Assembly (NCBI RefSeq): GCF_001557535.2
Contig: NZ_CP014306.1
Location: 1,488,001 to 1,552,000, forward strand
Direction: 5' to 3'
Source of the DNA: Burkholderia sp. PAMC 26561
GTDB taxonomy: Bacteria > Pseudomonadota > Gammaproteobacteria > Burkholderiales > Burkholderiaceae
DNA: 64,000 nucleotides
A program made the translations under genes and the position numbers. Of the stretch, positions 36,849-45,099 are shown piece after piece. How positions within the stretch are numbered: the stretch's first letter is position 1; each line of letters begins with the position of its first letter. The notes under the pieces are model-generated. The model had not been told where the DNA came from, did not search any database, and worked only from the letters and a program-made list of their open reading frames with translations.

Positions 36849-37058
36849 TCAGCGGCCGAGCGGGATACCGGTAGACTGAATCCAGCCCATCCAGTGCGCG
36901 AACAGGATGAAGAGAAACAACGAGATCGACAGCCCGACGCGCATGGCGAGGGACCACACCATGCGCTTGCTCTTGCCCTTGTCGGTCATCATGAAGTACA
37001 GCGCCGAACCCAGGCTCGCGATGATGAGAATGAATGCGATGGCAACGAATATGTGCAT
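36849..37058 (-). CDS. twin transmembrane protein (DUF2909)
   Basis: The 69-residue protein has two membrane helices (MHIFVAIAFILIIASLGSAL and VGLSISLFLFILFAHWMGW) joined by a short basic loop (MMTDKGKSKRMV). This is the DUF2909 layout. It is the only gene on the minus strand within the cox cluster, divergent from the SURF1 gene. Function is unknown; association with oxidase assembly genes is recurrent in Burkholderiaceae. The reading frame stays open far upstream, but that extension is antisense to surf1 and is not real protein. Confidence 0.82.
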   Translation of the reverse strand: MHIFVAIAFILIIASLGSALYFMMTDKGKSKRMVWSLAMRVGLSISLFLFILFAHWMGWIQSTGIPLGR

Positions 37059-37166
37059 GAAGACAGCCAGTTGGCCTATGAAGTTCGATTCCTCGATTAT
37101 CGCATCGCAGGTAATGTGCCGCGTGCGAGTTGAAAGTTTCATCGGTGCACATACGGCGGTCGCGGT

Positions 37167-37910
37167 ATGAAGATCCGCTTCTGGCCGGCGCTGATCATCC
37201 TGATCGTGATGGCGGTGACGGTGCGTCTGGGCTTCTGGCAGCGCGATCGTGCGCATCAGAAAGAGCAGCTCAATGCGCGGATCGTCGCGTTCGAGAACGC
37301 TCCGGCGCAACGTGTGAGCGCAGCGCCAATGGCCCTGAAGGATGTCGAGTTTCATCGCGTGCAGGCGCGCGGCACGTTCCTGCCTGATCAGGTGGTCTAT
37401 CTGGATAATCGGCCCTACCAGGACCAGCCGGGGTTTTATGTGGTGATGCCGCTCAAGCTCGACGATGGCGGCGTGGTGTTGGTGAACCGCGGCTGGCTGC
37501 CACGGAATCTGGCGGACCGTACGGGTATCGAACCGTATCTCACGCCTGGCGGCGAAGTGGACATCGAGGGGATTGCGCGCGCAAATGCATCGCAGGCGTT
37601 CGAGCTCGGGCGCGGCGGATCGGATGCGAAACTGAAGATTCGACAGAACCTGAGTGTCGCCGCCTACGCCACCGAGACCGGCTTGCCGCTGCAACCGTTC
37701 GTGATCCAGCAATTGAACAACACCGCTGACAAGCTGGTGCGGGACTGGCCGGCGCCCACCATGGGTGTCGATACGAATTACGGTTACATGCTCCAGTGGT
37801 GGGGCATAGCGGCCGCGGCGCTCGGATTCGGCCTGTATGCCGCGCGACGGGCCGCGAAGAAAGACGAGTCGAAGGATCTTCCGGAACAGCCGCTCGACCA
37901 GAAGATTTAA
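37167..37910 (+). CDS. SURF1-family cytochrome oxidase biogenesis protein
   Basis: SURF1 proteins help insert heme a into subunit I. The 247-residue protein has the canonical two membrane helices, one near the N-terminus (FWPALIILIVMAVTVRLGFWQ, with the conserved GxWQ) and one near the C-terminus (GIAAAALGFGLYA), enclosing a periplasmic domain with YLDNRPYQDQPGFYVVMPL and VLVNRGWLPR. It is followed by another assembly gene 48 bp downstream. Confidence 0.94.
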   Translation: MKIRFWPALIILIVMAVTVRLGFWQRDRAHQKEQLNARIVAFENAPAQRVSAAPMALKDVEFHRVQARGTFLPDQVVYLDNRPYQDQPGFYVVMPLKLDDGGVVLVNRGWLPRNLADRTGIEPYLTPGGEVDIEGIARANASQAFELGRGGSDAKLKIRQNLSVAAYATETGLPLQPFVIQQLNNTADKLVRDWPAPTMGVDTNYGYMLQWWGIAAAALGFGLYAARRAAKKDESKDLPEQPLDQKI

Positions 37911-37958
37911 AGACGCTACGCAAACCGAACCAAGCGACCAACAAATAGAGGCAACATT

Positions 37959-38621
37959 TTGTCCATGCAAACTCCCCGTCCTTCGCCGTCCGCTGTCAAC
38001 AAAGCGCGGGCGCAGCAACAGGAACGCACGCCCGGTTCGTGGAACAAGGGGCGCTGGATGTTGCTGTTGCTCGCCTTAGTGTGCGCGGCGCCGGTGCTTG
38101 CGTCGTATTTCATGTACTACGTCGTCAAGCCGACGGGCGGCACGACGAGCTATGGCGCGCTGGTCGAACCGCAGCGCCCGATTCCCGATCAACTCGTCGT
38201 CACCGACGAACAAGGCAAGCCGATGCCGCTCTCCGCCTTGCGCGGCAAGTGGCTGATGGTCACGGTCAACGGCGGCGATTGCGACGAAAAGTGCGTCACC
38301 CGTCTCTACTTCATGCGGCAGGTGCGTGCGCTGCAGTCGGCTGAACGTGAGCGCGTGGTCAACGTATGGCTGCGTACCGATGATAAACCCGTGTCCTCGG
38401 TGATCCAGACGGCGTATCCGCAGCCGGACACGCGCATGCTCATCGCTGATCCGAAAGCCGTGGCCGCGTGGCTGCCGGCAGGCGCAGATTCGCAACTCAC
38501 CGATCACATCTTTCTCGTCGATCCAAACGGCAACCTGATGATGCGTTTCCCGAAGGACCCGCAGCCGGAAAAGATCAAGGCGGATCTGGCGAAGCTGCTG
38601 AAGTGGTCGCGGATTGGTTGA
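37959..38621 (+). CDS. SCO-like thioredoxin-fold membrane protein
   Basis: The 220-residue protein has one N-terminal membrane helix (WMLLLLALVCAAPVLASYFMYY) after a 30-residue basic cytosolic part, then a thioredoxin-like domain with GKWLMVTVNGGDCDEKC. The CxxxC pair in a SCO-like position and the operon context suggest copper or thiol chemistry for the oxidase, but the SCO copper histidine is not obvious, so metal binding is uncertain. TTG 37959 lies 7 nt after AGAGG; ATG 37965 is the alternative. Confidence 0.8.
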   Translation: MSMQTPRPSPSAVNKARAQQQERTPGSWNKGRWMLLLLALVCAAPVLASYFMYYVVKPTGGTTSYGALVEPQRPIPDQLVVTDEQGKPMPLSALRGKWLMVTVNGGDCDEKCVTRLYFMRQVRALQSAERERVVNVWLRTDDKPVSSVIQTAYPQPDTRMLIADPKAVAAWLPAGADSQLTDHIFLVDPNGNLMMRFPKDPQPEKIKADLAKLLKWSRIG

Positions 38622-38642
38622 GACAAAAGGGGCCATGCAGGC

Positions 38643-39800
38643 ATGACTTACGTTTTACAACTTGGCTTGATCGGCATTTGCATTGCGTTGTTGCCGCTTT
38701 CTTATGTGTGGGTGAAAGCCGACGACAATAAATTTAGCAAGCTCGTCTGGCTGACCACCTTCCTGACACTCGATCTCGTGATGTTCGGCGGCTTCACCCG
38801 CCTCACGGACTCCGGCCTCGGCTGTCCCGACTGGCCGGGTTGCTACGGCACGTCGTCGCCTTTTATTGCGCATGCCGCAATCACGGCGGCGCACCAGGCG
38901 ATGCCCACCGGGCCGGTAAGTATCGGCAAGGCGTGGATTGAAATGATTCATCGCTATTTCGCGATGGCGATCGGCGTGTTGATCATCGCGCAGGTGATCA
39001 TTGCGTGGACGGCGCGTCTGAAACGTCGCCCGTTGCACGTCTCTCCGTGGTGGCCAACTTCCATCTTGCTGCTGATCGTGGTGCAGGGCGCGTTCGGCGC
39101 GTGGACGGTCACCATGAAGCTGCAGCCGGTGATCGTGACCATTCACTTGCTGCTCGGGCTCGCGTTGCTCGGATCGCTCGGCTGGCTGGCGGCGCGCCAG
39201 ACGCCGATCCCATCGATAAACCCTGCCGCCGCCCGCTGGCTTCCAGCGGCGCTCGTGGGTTTGCTGTTGTTGATCGTGCAGATCGCACTGGGCGGCTGGG
39301 TCAGCACGAACTACGCAGTGCTGGCGTGCACGGACTTCCCGCTATGCAACGGCGCCTGGATTCCGCCGATGAACTTCGAGCACGGCTTTCATCTGTGGCG
39401 CGCGCTCGGCATGACCGGCGACGGCGATGTCATCTCGCAGGACGCGCTGGTCGCAATCCACTGGACGCATCGCACGTTTGCGGTCGTCGTGGTGCTGTAT
39501 CTGCTGTGGCTCGCTGCGAAGCTGCGTCGATTTGAGTCATTGCGAAAGCCCGCAAACGGCGTAATGTTCGTGATCGTCGTGCAGTTCCTGACCGGCCTCT
39601 CGAACATCCTGTTGCAATGGCCGCTGCCTGTCGCGGTGGCGCACAACGGTGGTGCGGCCATCCTGCTGCTACTGCTCGTTATGATAAACTTTCGGATCTC
39701 TTCCAGCCGCCACGGCCACGCCCTGAGTCCCGCTGCGGGATCGTCCGCCACCGCCTCGCTGGACGCGGTATCCGCATCATTCCCGCGCCAAGCTCCGTGA
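38643..39800 (+). CDS. ctaA: heme A synthase (CtaA/Cox15)
   Basis: CtaA oxidises the C8 methyl of heme O to make heme A. The 385-residue protein has eight predicted membrane helices, with FTRLTDSGLGCPDWPGCYG, EMIHRYFAMAIGVLI, the second-half counterpart CTDFPLCNGAW and IHWTHRTFAVVV, which carry the paired histidines and cysteine-loop of the family. The C-terminal ~40 residues are a low-complexity Ser/Ala tail. It lies 6 bp before ctaB. Confidence 0.96.
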   Translation: MTYVLQLGLIGICIALLPLSYVWVKADDNKFSKLVWLTTFLTLDLVMFGGFTRLTDSGLGCPDWPGCYGTSSPFIAHAAITAAHQAMPTGPVSIGKAWIEMIHRYFAMAIGVLIIAQVIIAWTARLKRRPLHVSPWWPTSILLLIVVQGAFGAWTVTMKLQPVIVTIHLLLGLALLGSLGWLAARQTPIPSINPAAARWLPAALVGLLLLIVQIALGGWVSTNYAVLACTDFPLCNGAWIPPMNFEHGFHLWRALGMTGDGDVISQDALVAIHWTHRTFAVVVVLYLLWLAAKLRRFESLRKPANGVMFVIVVQFLTGLSNILLQWPLPVAVAHNGGAAILLLLLVMINFRISSSRHGHALSPAAGSSATASLDAVSASFPRQAP

Positions 39801-39806
39801 GTTTCT

Positions 39807-40712
39807 ATGGACAGCACCACACTGATTTCTCCCTCCGGTAGCCGCCTCTCGCAATACATTGCGCTGACCAAGCCGCGCGTCACGCAGCTTGCGGTGTTCT
39901 GCGCGGTCATCGGCATGTTCTTGTCGACGCCCGGCATGGTGCCCTGGACTGTGTTGATCGGCGGAACGGTCGGCATCTGGCTGCTGGCCGGCGCCGCGTT
40001 TGCCATCAACTGCCTGATGGAACAAAAAATCGATGCCATGATGCGCCGCACCGCATGGCGTCCGTCGGCGCGTGGCGAAATCACGGCTGCGCAGATCCTG
40101 CTGTTTTCGGCGGTGCTCGGTGCAGCCGGGATGTGGACGCTCTACACGTTCACGAATGCGCTCACCATGTGGCTGACCATCGCCACGTTCGTGGGCTATG
40201 CGGTGATCTATACGTGTTTGCTGAAGCCGGCCACGCCGCAAAATATCGTGATCGGCGGGGCTTCCGGCGCCATGCCACCGGCGCTCGGCTGGGCGGCGGT
40301 GACGGGTCATGTTCCCGGCGACGCCTGGATTCTCGTGCTGATCATCTTCGTATGGACGCCGCCGCATTTCTGGGCGCTCGCGCTATACCGGAGGAAGGAC
40401 TACGAGAACGCCGGCTTGCCGATGTTGCCCAACACGCACGGCGAGAAATACACGCGCCTGCACATCCTGCTGTACTCCGTGATCCTCTTTGCCGTGACCA
40501 TGATGCCCTTCATTTCGGGCATGAGTGGCGTGCTGTATCTCGCATCCGCCGTTGTGCTCGGCGGCATGTTCCTCGGGTATGCGTGGAAGATTTATCGTGA
40601 TTACTCCGATGCTCTCGCGCGCAAGACCTTCCGGTTCTCCATCGCGTATCTGTCGCTGCTGTTCGGCGCACTGCTCGTGGATCATTACGTGCGGACGGTG
40701 ATCGGCGTATGA
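39807..40712 (+). CDS. ctaB: protoheme IX farnesyltransferase (heme O synthase)
   Basis: CtaB adds the farnesyl group to heme B, giving heme O, which CtaA converts to heme A. Heme O itself would serve the bo3 oxidase encoded by cyoABCD in this window. The 301-residue UbiA-type protein has the two prenyl-diphosphate motifs [15 protein letters not shown] and [15 protein letters not shown], with nine predicted membrane helices. It overlaps the sco gene by four bases (ATGA). Confidence 0.97.
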   Translation: MDSTTLISPSGSRLSQYIALTKPRVTQLAVFCAVIGMFLSTPGMVPWTVLIGGTVGIWLLAGAAFAINCLMEQKIDAMMRRTAWRPSARGEITAAQILLFSAVLGAAGMWTLYTFTNALTMWLTIATFVGYAVIYTCLLKPATPQNIVIGGASGAMPPALGWAAVTGHVPGDAWILVLIIFVWTPPHFWALALYRRKDYENAGLPMLPNTHGEKYTRLHILLYSVILFAVTMMPFISGMSGVLYLASAVVLGGMFLGYAWKIYRDYSDALARKTFRFSIAYLSLLFGALLVDHYVRTVIGV

Positions 40713-41308
40713 AGTTTTCAGTTCGCGGGATCGTTGTCGGGATGGGATTTGCATTCGCTGCCGTATTGCTCGCCGCGTGCGACAGCAAGCCGGCATTCAC
40801 GAATCTCGACATTACTGGCAACACGCAGTTCGGCAGCGATTTCTCGTTACCTGATACAACTGGCAAGACCCGCACAATGGCCGACTTCAAGGGCAAGGCG
40901 GTCGTGCTGTTCTTCGGCTATACGCATTGCCCGGACGTATGTCCGACCACGATGGCTGAGTTATCGCAGGCGCTCCAGAAGCTCGGCGATGACGCCAAGC
41001 GCGTTCAAGTCCTGATGGTCACCGTCGATCCCGCACGCGACACCGCGCCTTTGCTAAGCGAATACGTCGCGGCGTTCAATCCGTCGTTTATCGGCTTGCG
41101 TCCCGCCGATACCGCGCAACTCGTGAAGATCACGAAGGACTTCCGCGTGTACTACGCGCAGGTTCCGGGCAAGGCAGCGGGCGAATACACAATGGACCAT
41201 ACGGCGGCCAGTTACGTCTTCGATCCGCAGGGACGCTTGAGGCTATTTGCTCGCGACGGGCAGGGTGTCGACATCTGGGTTCATGATCTGAAATTGCTGC
41301 TGGATTAA
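40709..41308 (+). CDS. SCO1/SenC copper chaperone lipoprotein
   Basis: SCO proteins mature the CuA centre of CoxB. The 199-residue protein has a lipoprotein signal (VLLAAC), the copper motif in [16 protein letters not shown] and the distal histidine in [15 protein letters not shown]. It is the last gene of the cox cluster, coupled to ctaB by an ATGA overlap, and ends at a strong terminator. This canonical SCO is distinct from the SCO-like protein encoded after surf1. Confidence 0.95.
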   Translation: MKFSVRGIVVGMGFAFAAVLLAACDSKPAFTNLDITGNTQFGSDFSLPDTTGKTRTMADFKGKAVVLFFGYTHCPDVCPTTMAELSQALQKLGDDAKRVQVLMVTVDPARDTAPLLSEYVAAFNPSFIGLRPADTAQLVKITKDFRVYYAQVPGKAAGEYTMDHTAASYVFDPQGRLRLFARDGQGVDIWVHDLKLLLD

Positions 41309-41340
41309 GCGCAACACACGCCGCGCAGGCGCAAAAGACA

Positions 41341-41377
41341 AAAGCCCGTTTCAACGCAAGTTGGAACGGGCTTTTTG
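41341..41377. terminator. bidirectional terminator between sco and the MarR-GNAT gene
   Basis: A 15-bp stem with one G-T pair (41341-41355 with 41360-41374) closes a GCAA tetraloop. A-rich and T-rich flanks allow use in both directions between the convergent genes. Confidence 0.92.
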
Positions 41378-41391
41378 GTTTCCAGGCCCGG

Positions 41392-42297
41392 CTACTTCAG
41401 GTATTTCTCCCACACCGTTTCGTCGTCGCGTTGCTTTTGAAATCCGCAGCCGCGAAGGAGAGGTTCTGCAAGTTCAATGTAAAGACCCGCCACGCATTCA
41501 ATGCGCTCATAGCCCGATTCGATGGCGAATTCCTGGCATGCTTCGAGCAAACGCCGGTCGATGCCTTCAAGTCTCGAATCCGGCTCGACGAAGAGCAAGA
41601 CGATCCGCACATCGGCGGATGAAGGCGAACCGATCAACAAGGCCGCGCCCGCGCTCACGCCATCTTTCTGCGCGATCCAGCACCTGTTGCGCGTGGGATC
41701 GGGCGCTGTCAGATATTCTGCGACGACCCTCGCGGCGTGCATCTCGCGTGCCCGTTTTGCTGCGCTGCTCCCGATACCGAGTTGTGCCTCGCGCTCGACG
41801 ATCCAGCCAAAATCGCCCGGACGCGGACCACGCAACCGGACCCGTGGTGAGCCTTGCGGCAGTGTCAGCAGTTTCTCGACGAGCTCCATCGATGCCATCA
41901 GTTGCGAGCCCTCATCCGGCGTCATGGCTTCGAGAGCCGTCGAGACATTGTTGCGTACGTGCGTGCTTGTCGCAGCCAGCACGCTCTCCCCGGCAGGCGC
42001 CAACGAAATGTGTCTGCTGCGCGCGTCGCCGGCGTATGGACTCCTGACGATCAGGCCACTACGCTCGAAATCGTTCAGCAGGCGGCTTAGATAGCCCGTG
42101 TTTATCTGGAGCGTGCGCGAAAGATCGGCTGCGATTGCCGTGCCCGCGTGCATCACCGCGAAAAGGACGCGCCACTCGGTCGGCGATAACGCACTCTGCT
42201 CCGTCAGTTCGTACGGCGCCCAGACGTGCCGCGTGTAAAACCATTGAAACTTGCGCACTGCTTCAGTCATTCCCTCGTTCGAGCTACGGCTCCTCAT
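41392..42297 (-). CDS. MarR-GNAT fusion protein
   Basis: The 301-residue protein joins a MarR-type winged helix domain (about residues 8-145; SPTEWRVLFAVMHAGTAIAADLSRTLQ and INTGYLSRLLNDFERSGLIVRS) to a GNAT acetyltransferase domain (about 155-300; RGPRPGDFGWIVEREAQLG, IVLLFVEPDSRLEGIDRRLLEAC). This bifunctional family is widespread, and the acetylated target is usually unknown. I choose ATG 42297 because GAGG lies 7 nt upstream; an in-frame ATG at 42363 would add 22 residues. An inverted repeat at 42430-42446 may be its operator. It is divergent from the nag operon. Confidence 0.88.
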   Translation of the reverse strand: MRSRSSNEGMTEAVRKFQWFYTRHVWAPYELTEQSALSPTEWRVLFAVMHAGTAIAADLSRTLQINTGYLSRLLNDFERSGLIVRSPYAGDARSRHISLAPAGESVLAATSTHVRNNVSTALEAMTPDEGSQLMASMELVEKLLTLPQGSPRVRLRGPRPGDFGWIVEREAQLGIGSSAAKRAREMHAARVVAEYLTAPDPTRNRCWIAQKDGVSAGAALLIGSPSSADVRIVLLFVEPDSRLEGIDRRLLEACQEFAIESGYERIECVAGLYIELAEPLLRGCGFQKQRDDETVWEKYLK

Positions 42298-42429
42298 TTC
42301 TTCGCCTCTCTCATCATGTTGTTCACGGTTCACCGTTTCCCCTGGCGAACCGATTTGAATCATTGTGCCGAAAAATAGTATGACCGTGCCATCCTTGCGT
42401 CTGACGATAGCTTGCGAAGCTCACAGGGC

Positions 42430-42446
42430 GTCTATAGTGTGTAGAC
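42430..42446. promoter_or_regulatory. inverted repeat upstream of the MarR-GNAT gene
   Basis: GTCTA and TAGAC form a perfect dyad around TAGTGTG, about 130 bp before the chosen start. Size and symmetry suit a MarR dimer, but no binding is known. Confidence 0.4.
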
Positions 42447-42487
42447 CGGCCTCAGCGAAGTGGGCTGCATGCAAGGGTAATCACTAA

Positions 42488-42497
42488 TGCGAAATCA
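42488..42497 (-). promoter_or_regulatory. nag operator-like box 1
   Basis: TGATTTCGCA on the minus strand, 112 bp upstream of the nagA -10. The same 10-mer, within a shared 12-mer on the plus strand (42486-42497), occurs at 49789-49800 before the DUF1996 gene. Confidence 0.5.
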
Positions 42498-42565
42498 ATC
42501 GTTCGGTCGCGTCAATATTTTTATAAACCATTGATTATGAACAATTTTAACGATGCATTGAATAA

Positions 42566-42578
42566 TGATTTCGTAAAT
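42566..42578 (+). promoter_or_regulatory. nag operator-like box 2
   Basis: TGATTTCGTAAAT is present here and, identical over 13 bases, at 49817-49829. It starts 34 bp before the -10 and covers the region of the -35. The A/T arms around a CG centre recall ROK-family (NagC/Mlc) operators; this is a resemblance, not proof. Confidence 0.6.
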
Positions 42579-42605
42579 TAACTGGTATTATTTTGGTTAT
42601 ATAAT
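42578..42605 (+). promoter_or_regulatory. promoter of the nag operon
   Basis: TTAACT (42578-42583) and a perfect TATAAT (42600-42605) are 16 bp apart in an AT-rich island (about 42480-42610). The predicted leader is about 370 nt long. Confidence 0.6.
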
Positions 42606-42611
42606 GGGCTC

Positions 42612-42981
42612 GCCGATTGCACCGGCCATGCGACGATTCCTATGGACATTTCGTCGACGGGGTTATCGTGAAAATTGATCAAATAATGTCAATGAAGGTG
42701 CCATTCCGGTGCTTGATTACAGCGTGTTCATCGGTTGGGAGGCGGTGCCACGCGGTGAGGTACCACCGGCAGGCATCGATAAAAACTATCCAGGGTGAAG
42801 TACGTCGTCGCAGGAAAACGCCATTTTTTTCCCATGGCGGTTTCCAGCCTGCTCGCAGCGGGCGCGGCGGCTGACGGAGCCTTACCACGCGTCGAAGCGC
42901 CGCCGTGCGAGCGCTTCAGGGCCGCCCGCCATGCGAGCGCGACCCACGCGCGTCACGCAGTACGTTTCACGAGAGAGATTC
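42612..42981 (+). other. 370-nt nagA leader with no recognised feature
   Basis: This stretch between the promoter and nagA has no convincing gene. An 85-codon frame from 42617 has no family resemblance and poor start context. No GntR, LacI or ROK regulator gene is present, although such a regulator is often next to nagA in related genomes. Confidence 0.5.
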
Positions 42982-44085
42982 ATGCTGAAAGGAAACATCC
43001 TGACGACCGACGGCTGGATCCACGGTTCGATCGCGTTCGAGAACGGCCGGGTGACGGCGCTCGAAGGTGCAAGCGTGGACCCCAGGACCAATGACGACCC
43101 GTATATCCTGCCGGGCTTCATCGATTGCCACGTCCATGGCGGTGGCGGCGCCGACATCATGGAAGGTGGCGATGCGGCCGTGACCGTTGCGCGCGAACAC
43201 GCGAAGCACGGCACGACCAGCATGCTCGCCACCACCATGACCGCACCGCGCGACGAACTGATGGCGGTGGTCGCCGGCCTCGGCGAGCAGTCCGTTCGCC
43301 GCGCGCCGGGTGGCGCGCGTGTGCTGGGCGTGCATCTAGAAGGGCCATATATCAATCCGGGCAAGCTCGGCGCGCAACCCGATGCAGCAGCCGTCGCCGT
43401 GCGCGACGAAGTGCTGAAGTATCTTTCGCTCGCGCCCATCCGCGTGGTGACCATCGCGCCGGAAATCTCGGGGCACATTGAAGTGATCCAGGAAATGGCG
43501 GCGCGCGGTGTGCGCGTGCAACTGGGTCATTCACTGGCGACCTATGACGACGCGGTCAACGCGCTCAAACACGGCGCGCGCGGTTTCACGCACTTGTTCA
43601 ACGCCATGTCGCCGCTGCATCACCGCGATCCCGGCATGGTCGGCGCTGCGCTCGCGCATGCCGAGTACGCCGAACTGATTCCTGATCTTCTCCACGTGCA
43701 TCCCGGCGCGATCCGCGCCGCGTTGCGAGCCATTCCGCGCCTGTATGTGGTGACCGACAGCACATCGGCGTCCGGCATGCCTGATGGCGAATATCGCCTG
43801 GGCAGCCAGCACGTGACCAAGTGCATGGGCGGCGTGCGTCTTGCCGACGGCACGCTCGCCGGCAGCACGCTGACCATGGACCAGGCGCTGCGCAATCTTG
43901 TTTCCATCGGCTTGCCGATGGCAGATGTTTCCAATCGCCTGTCACGTTACGCCGCCGATTACCTCGGACTCGAAGACCGGGGCCGGATCGCGCGTGGCGC
44001 GTGGGCGGACCTCGTCGTGTTCGACCGTGAACTGGCGTTGACAGCAACTTATGTAGAAGGTGAATCAATTGTCGAATATGCTTGA
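42982..44085 (+). CDS. nagA: N-acetylglucosamine-6-phosphate deacetylase
   Basis: NagA removes acetate from GlcNAc-6-phosphate, the product of uptake by NagE. The 367-residue amidohydrolase has the metal-binding IDCHVHGGGGADIMEG, the substrate glutamate in GVHLEGPYINPGKLGA, metal histidines in VQLGHSLATYDDAVNAL and GFTHLFNAMSPLHHRDPG, and the catalytic aspartate in VTDSTSASGM. Start ATG 42982 follows GAGAGAG. It overlaps the SIS gene by eight bases. Confidence 0.97.
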   Translation: MLKGNILTTDGWIHGSIAFENGRVTALEGASVDPRTNDDPYILPGFIDCHVHGGGGADIMEGGDAAVTVAREHAKHGTTSMLATTMTAPRDELMAVVAGLGEQSVRRAPGGARVLGVHLEGPYINPGKLGAQPDAAAVAVRDEVLKYLSLAPIRVVTIAPEISGHIEVIQEMAARGVRVQLGHSLATYDDAVNALKHGARGFTHLFNAMSPLHHRDPGMVGAALAHAEYAELIPDLLHVHPGAIRAALRAIPRLYVVTDSTSASGMPDGEYRLGSQHVTKCMGGVRLADGTLAGSTLTMDQALRNLVSIGLPMADVSNRLSRYAADYLGLEDRGRIARGAWADLVVFDRELALTATYVEGESIVEYA

Positions 44086-45085
44086 TGAAGCGCTGGCGTC
44101 CGCCGACGTGGTGGTTGCCCAGCTTGCCGATACATCCCACATTGAAGCACTCGCCGCCCGGCTCGCCGAAGAGCCGCGGCATGTCGCGCTGACGGTTGCG
44201 CGCGGTTCGTCGGATCACGCCGCAAGTTACTTCGCAGGACTGACGATGAGCCGTATCGGCGTGCCGGTCGCGTCGTTGCCCATGTCGGTCGCCACCCTGC
44301 AGCAAGCACCATTGCGCGTGAAGGGCCAACTGGCCGTGGCGTTTTCGCAGTCGGGCAAAAGCCCGGATCTGATCGGCACCATGCAGGCACTGCGCGACGC
44401 AGGCGCCCTGACCGTCGCCGCCGTGAATGCGCCCAATTCTCCGCTTGCCGAAGCCTGCGAGTGGAACCTGCCGTTGCTCGCCGGCCCGGAGTTGTCCGTG
44501 GCGGCAACGAAGAGCTATATCGCGATCCTGTCGCTCTCGGCGATCGTCATTGCGCATGTGCAGAAAGACGCCGAGTTGCTCAACGCGCTCAAATCCTTGC
44601 CCGACGCGTTGCGCGCCGCCGGCAAGCTCGACTGGTCGCACGCGGTCAGCGAACTCAAGGACGTCGACCGCATGATCGTGATCGGCCGCGGTCTCGGACT
44701 GGCAATCGCCCAGGAAGCGGCGCTCAAGCTCAAGGAAACGTCGGGCATTCAGGCCGAAGCGTTTTCGAGCGCGGAAGTGCGGCATGGGCCAATGGAACTC
44801 ATCGGCGAGGACTATCCGCTTCTCGTATTCGCACCGCGCGGACCGGAGCAGGCTGGCCTGGTGCAGCTTGCCCGCGACATGCGCGCCCGCGGCGCACGCG
44901 TGCTGCTCGCAGCACCCGCCGATATCCCCGAAGCCAACTTGCCGCTGGTCGAGACCGCGCACTTCGCGCTTGATCCGATCGCAGCGATCCTGTCTTTCTA
45001 TGTGATGGCCGACAGCCTGGCTGCCGCGCGCGGGCGCAATCCCGACTCGCCGCGCCATTTGGCCAAAGTCACCGAAACCCGTTAA
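44078..45085 (+). CDS. SIS-domain glucosamine-6-phosphate deaminase/isomerase-like protein (NagB-II type)
   Basis: The protein has two sugar isomerase (SIS) domains over 335 residues, like the isomerase half of GlmS and the NagB-II/AgaS group. Marks are LTVARGSSDHAASYFAGL, VAFSQSGKSPDLIGTMQAL, AATKSYIAILS and EAFSSAEVRHGPMELI. In this operon it should convert glucosamine-6-phosphate to fructose-6-phosphate and ammonia, replacing the unrelated classic NagB. The start is ambiguous: ATG 44078 overlaps nagA by 8 bp; GTG 44060 is in frame and would add six residues. Confidence 0.9.
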   Translation: MLDEALASADVVVAQLADTSHIEALAARLAEEPRHVALTVARGSSDHAASYFAGLTMSRIGVPVASLPMSVATLQQAPLRVKGQLAVAFSQSGKSPDLIGTMQALRDAGALTVAAVNAPNSPLAEACEWNLPLLAGPELSVAATKSYIAILSLSAIVIAHVQKDAELLNALKSLPDALRAAGKLDWSHAVSELKDVDRMIVIGRGLGLAIAQEAALKLKETSGIQAEAFSSAEVRHGPMELIGEDYPLLVFAPRGPEQAGLVQLARDMRARGARVLLAAPADIPEANLPLVETAHFALDPIAAILSFYVMADSLAAARGRNPDSPRHLAKVTETR

Positions 45086-45099
45086 TCGAGAGTCATCCG

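Noticed and set aside
36849..38018. 389-codon minus-strand frame covering the DUF2909 gene and the surf1 antisense strand
   Set aside because: Only the last 69 codons (from 37058) look like a protein; the upstream part mirrors surf1.
42617..42874. 85-codon frame in the nagA leader as a possible regulator gene or remnant
   Set aside because: No helix-turn-helix or family resemblance, poor start context, and no similarity to GntR or LacI regulators.
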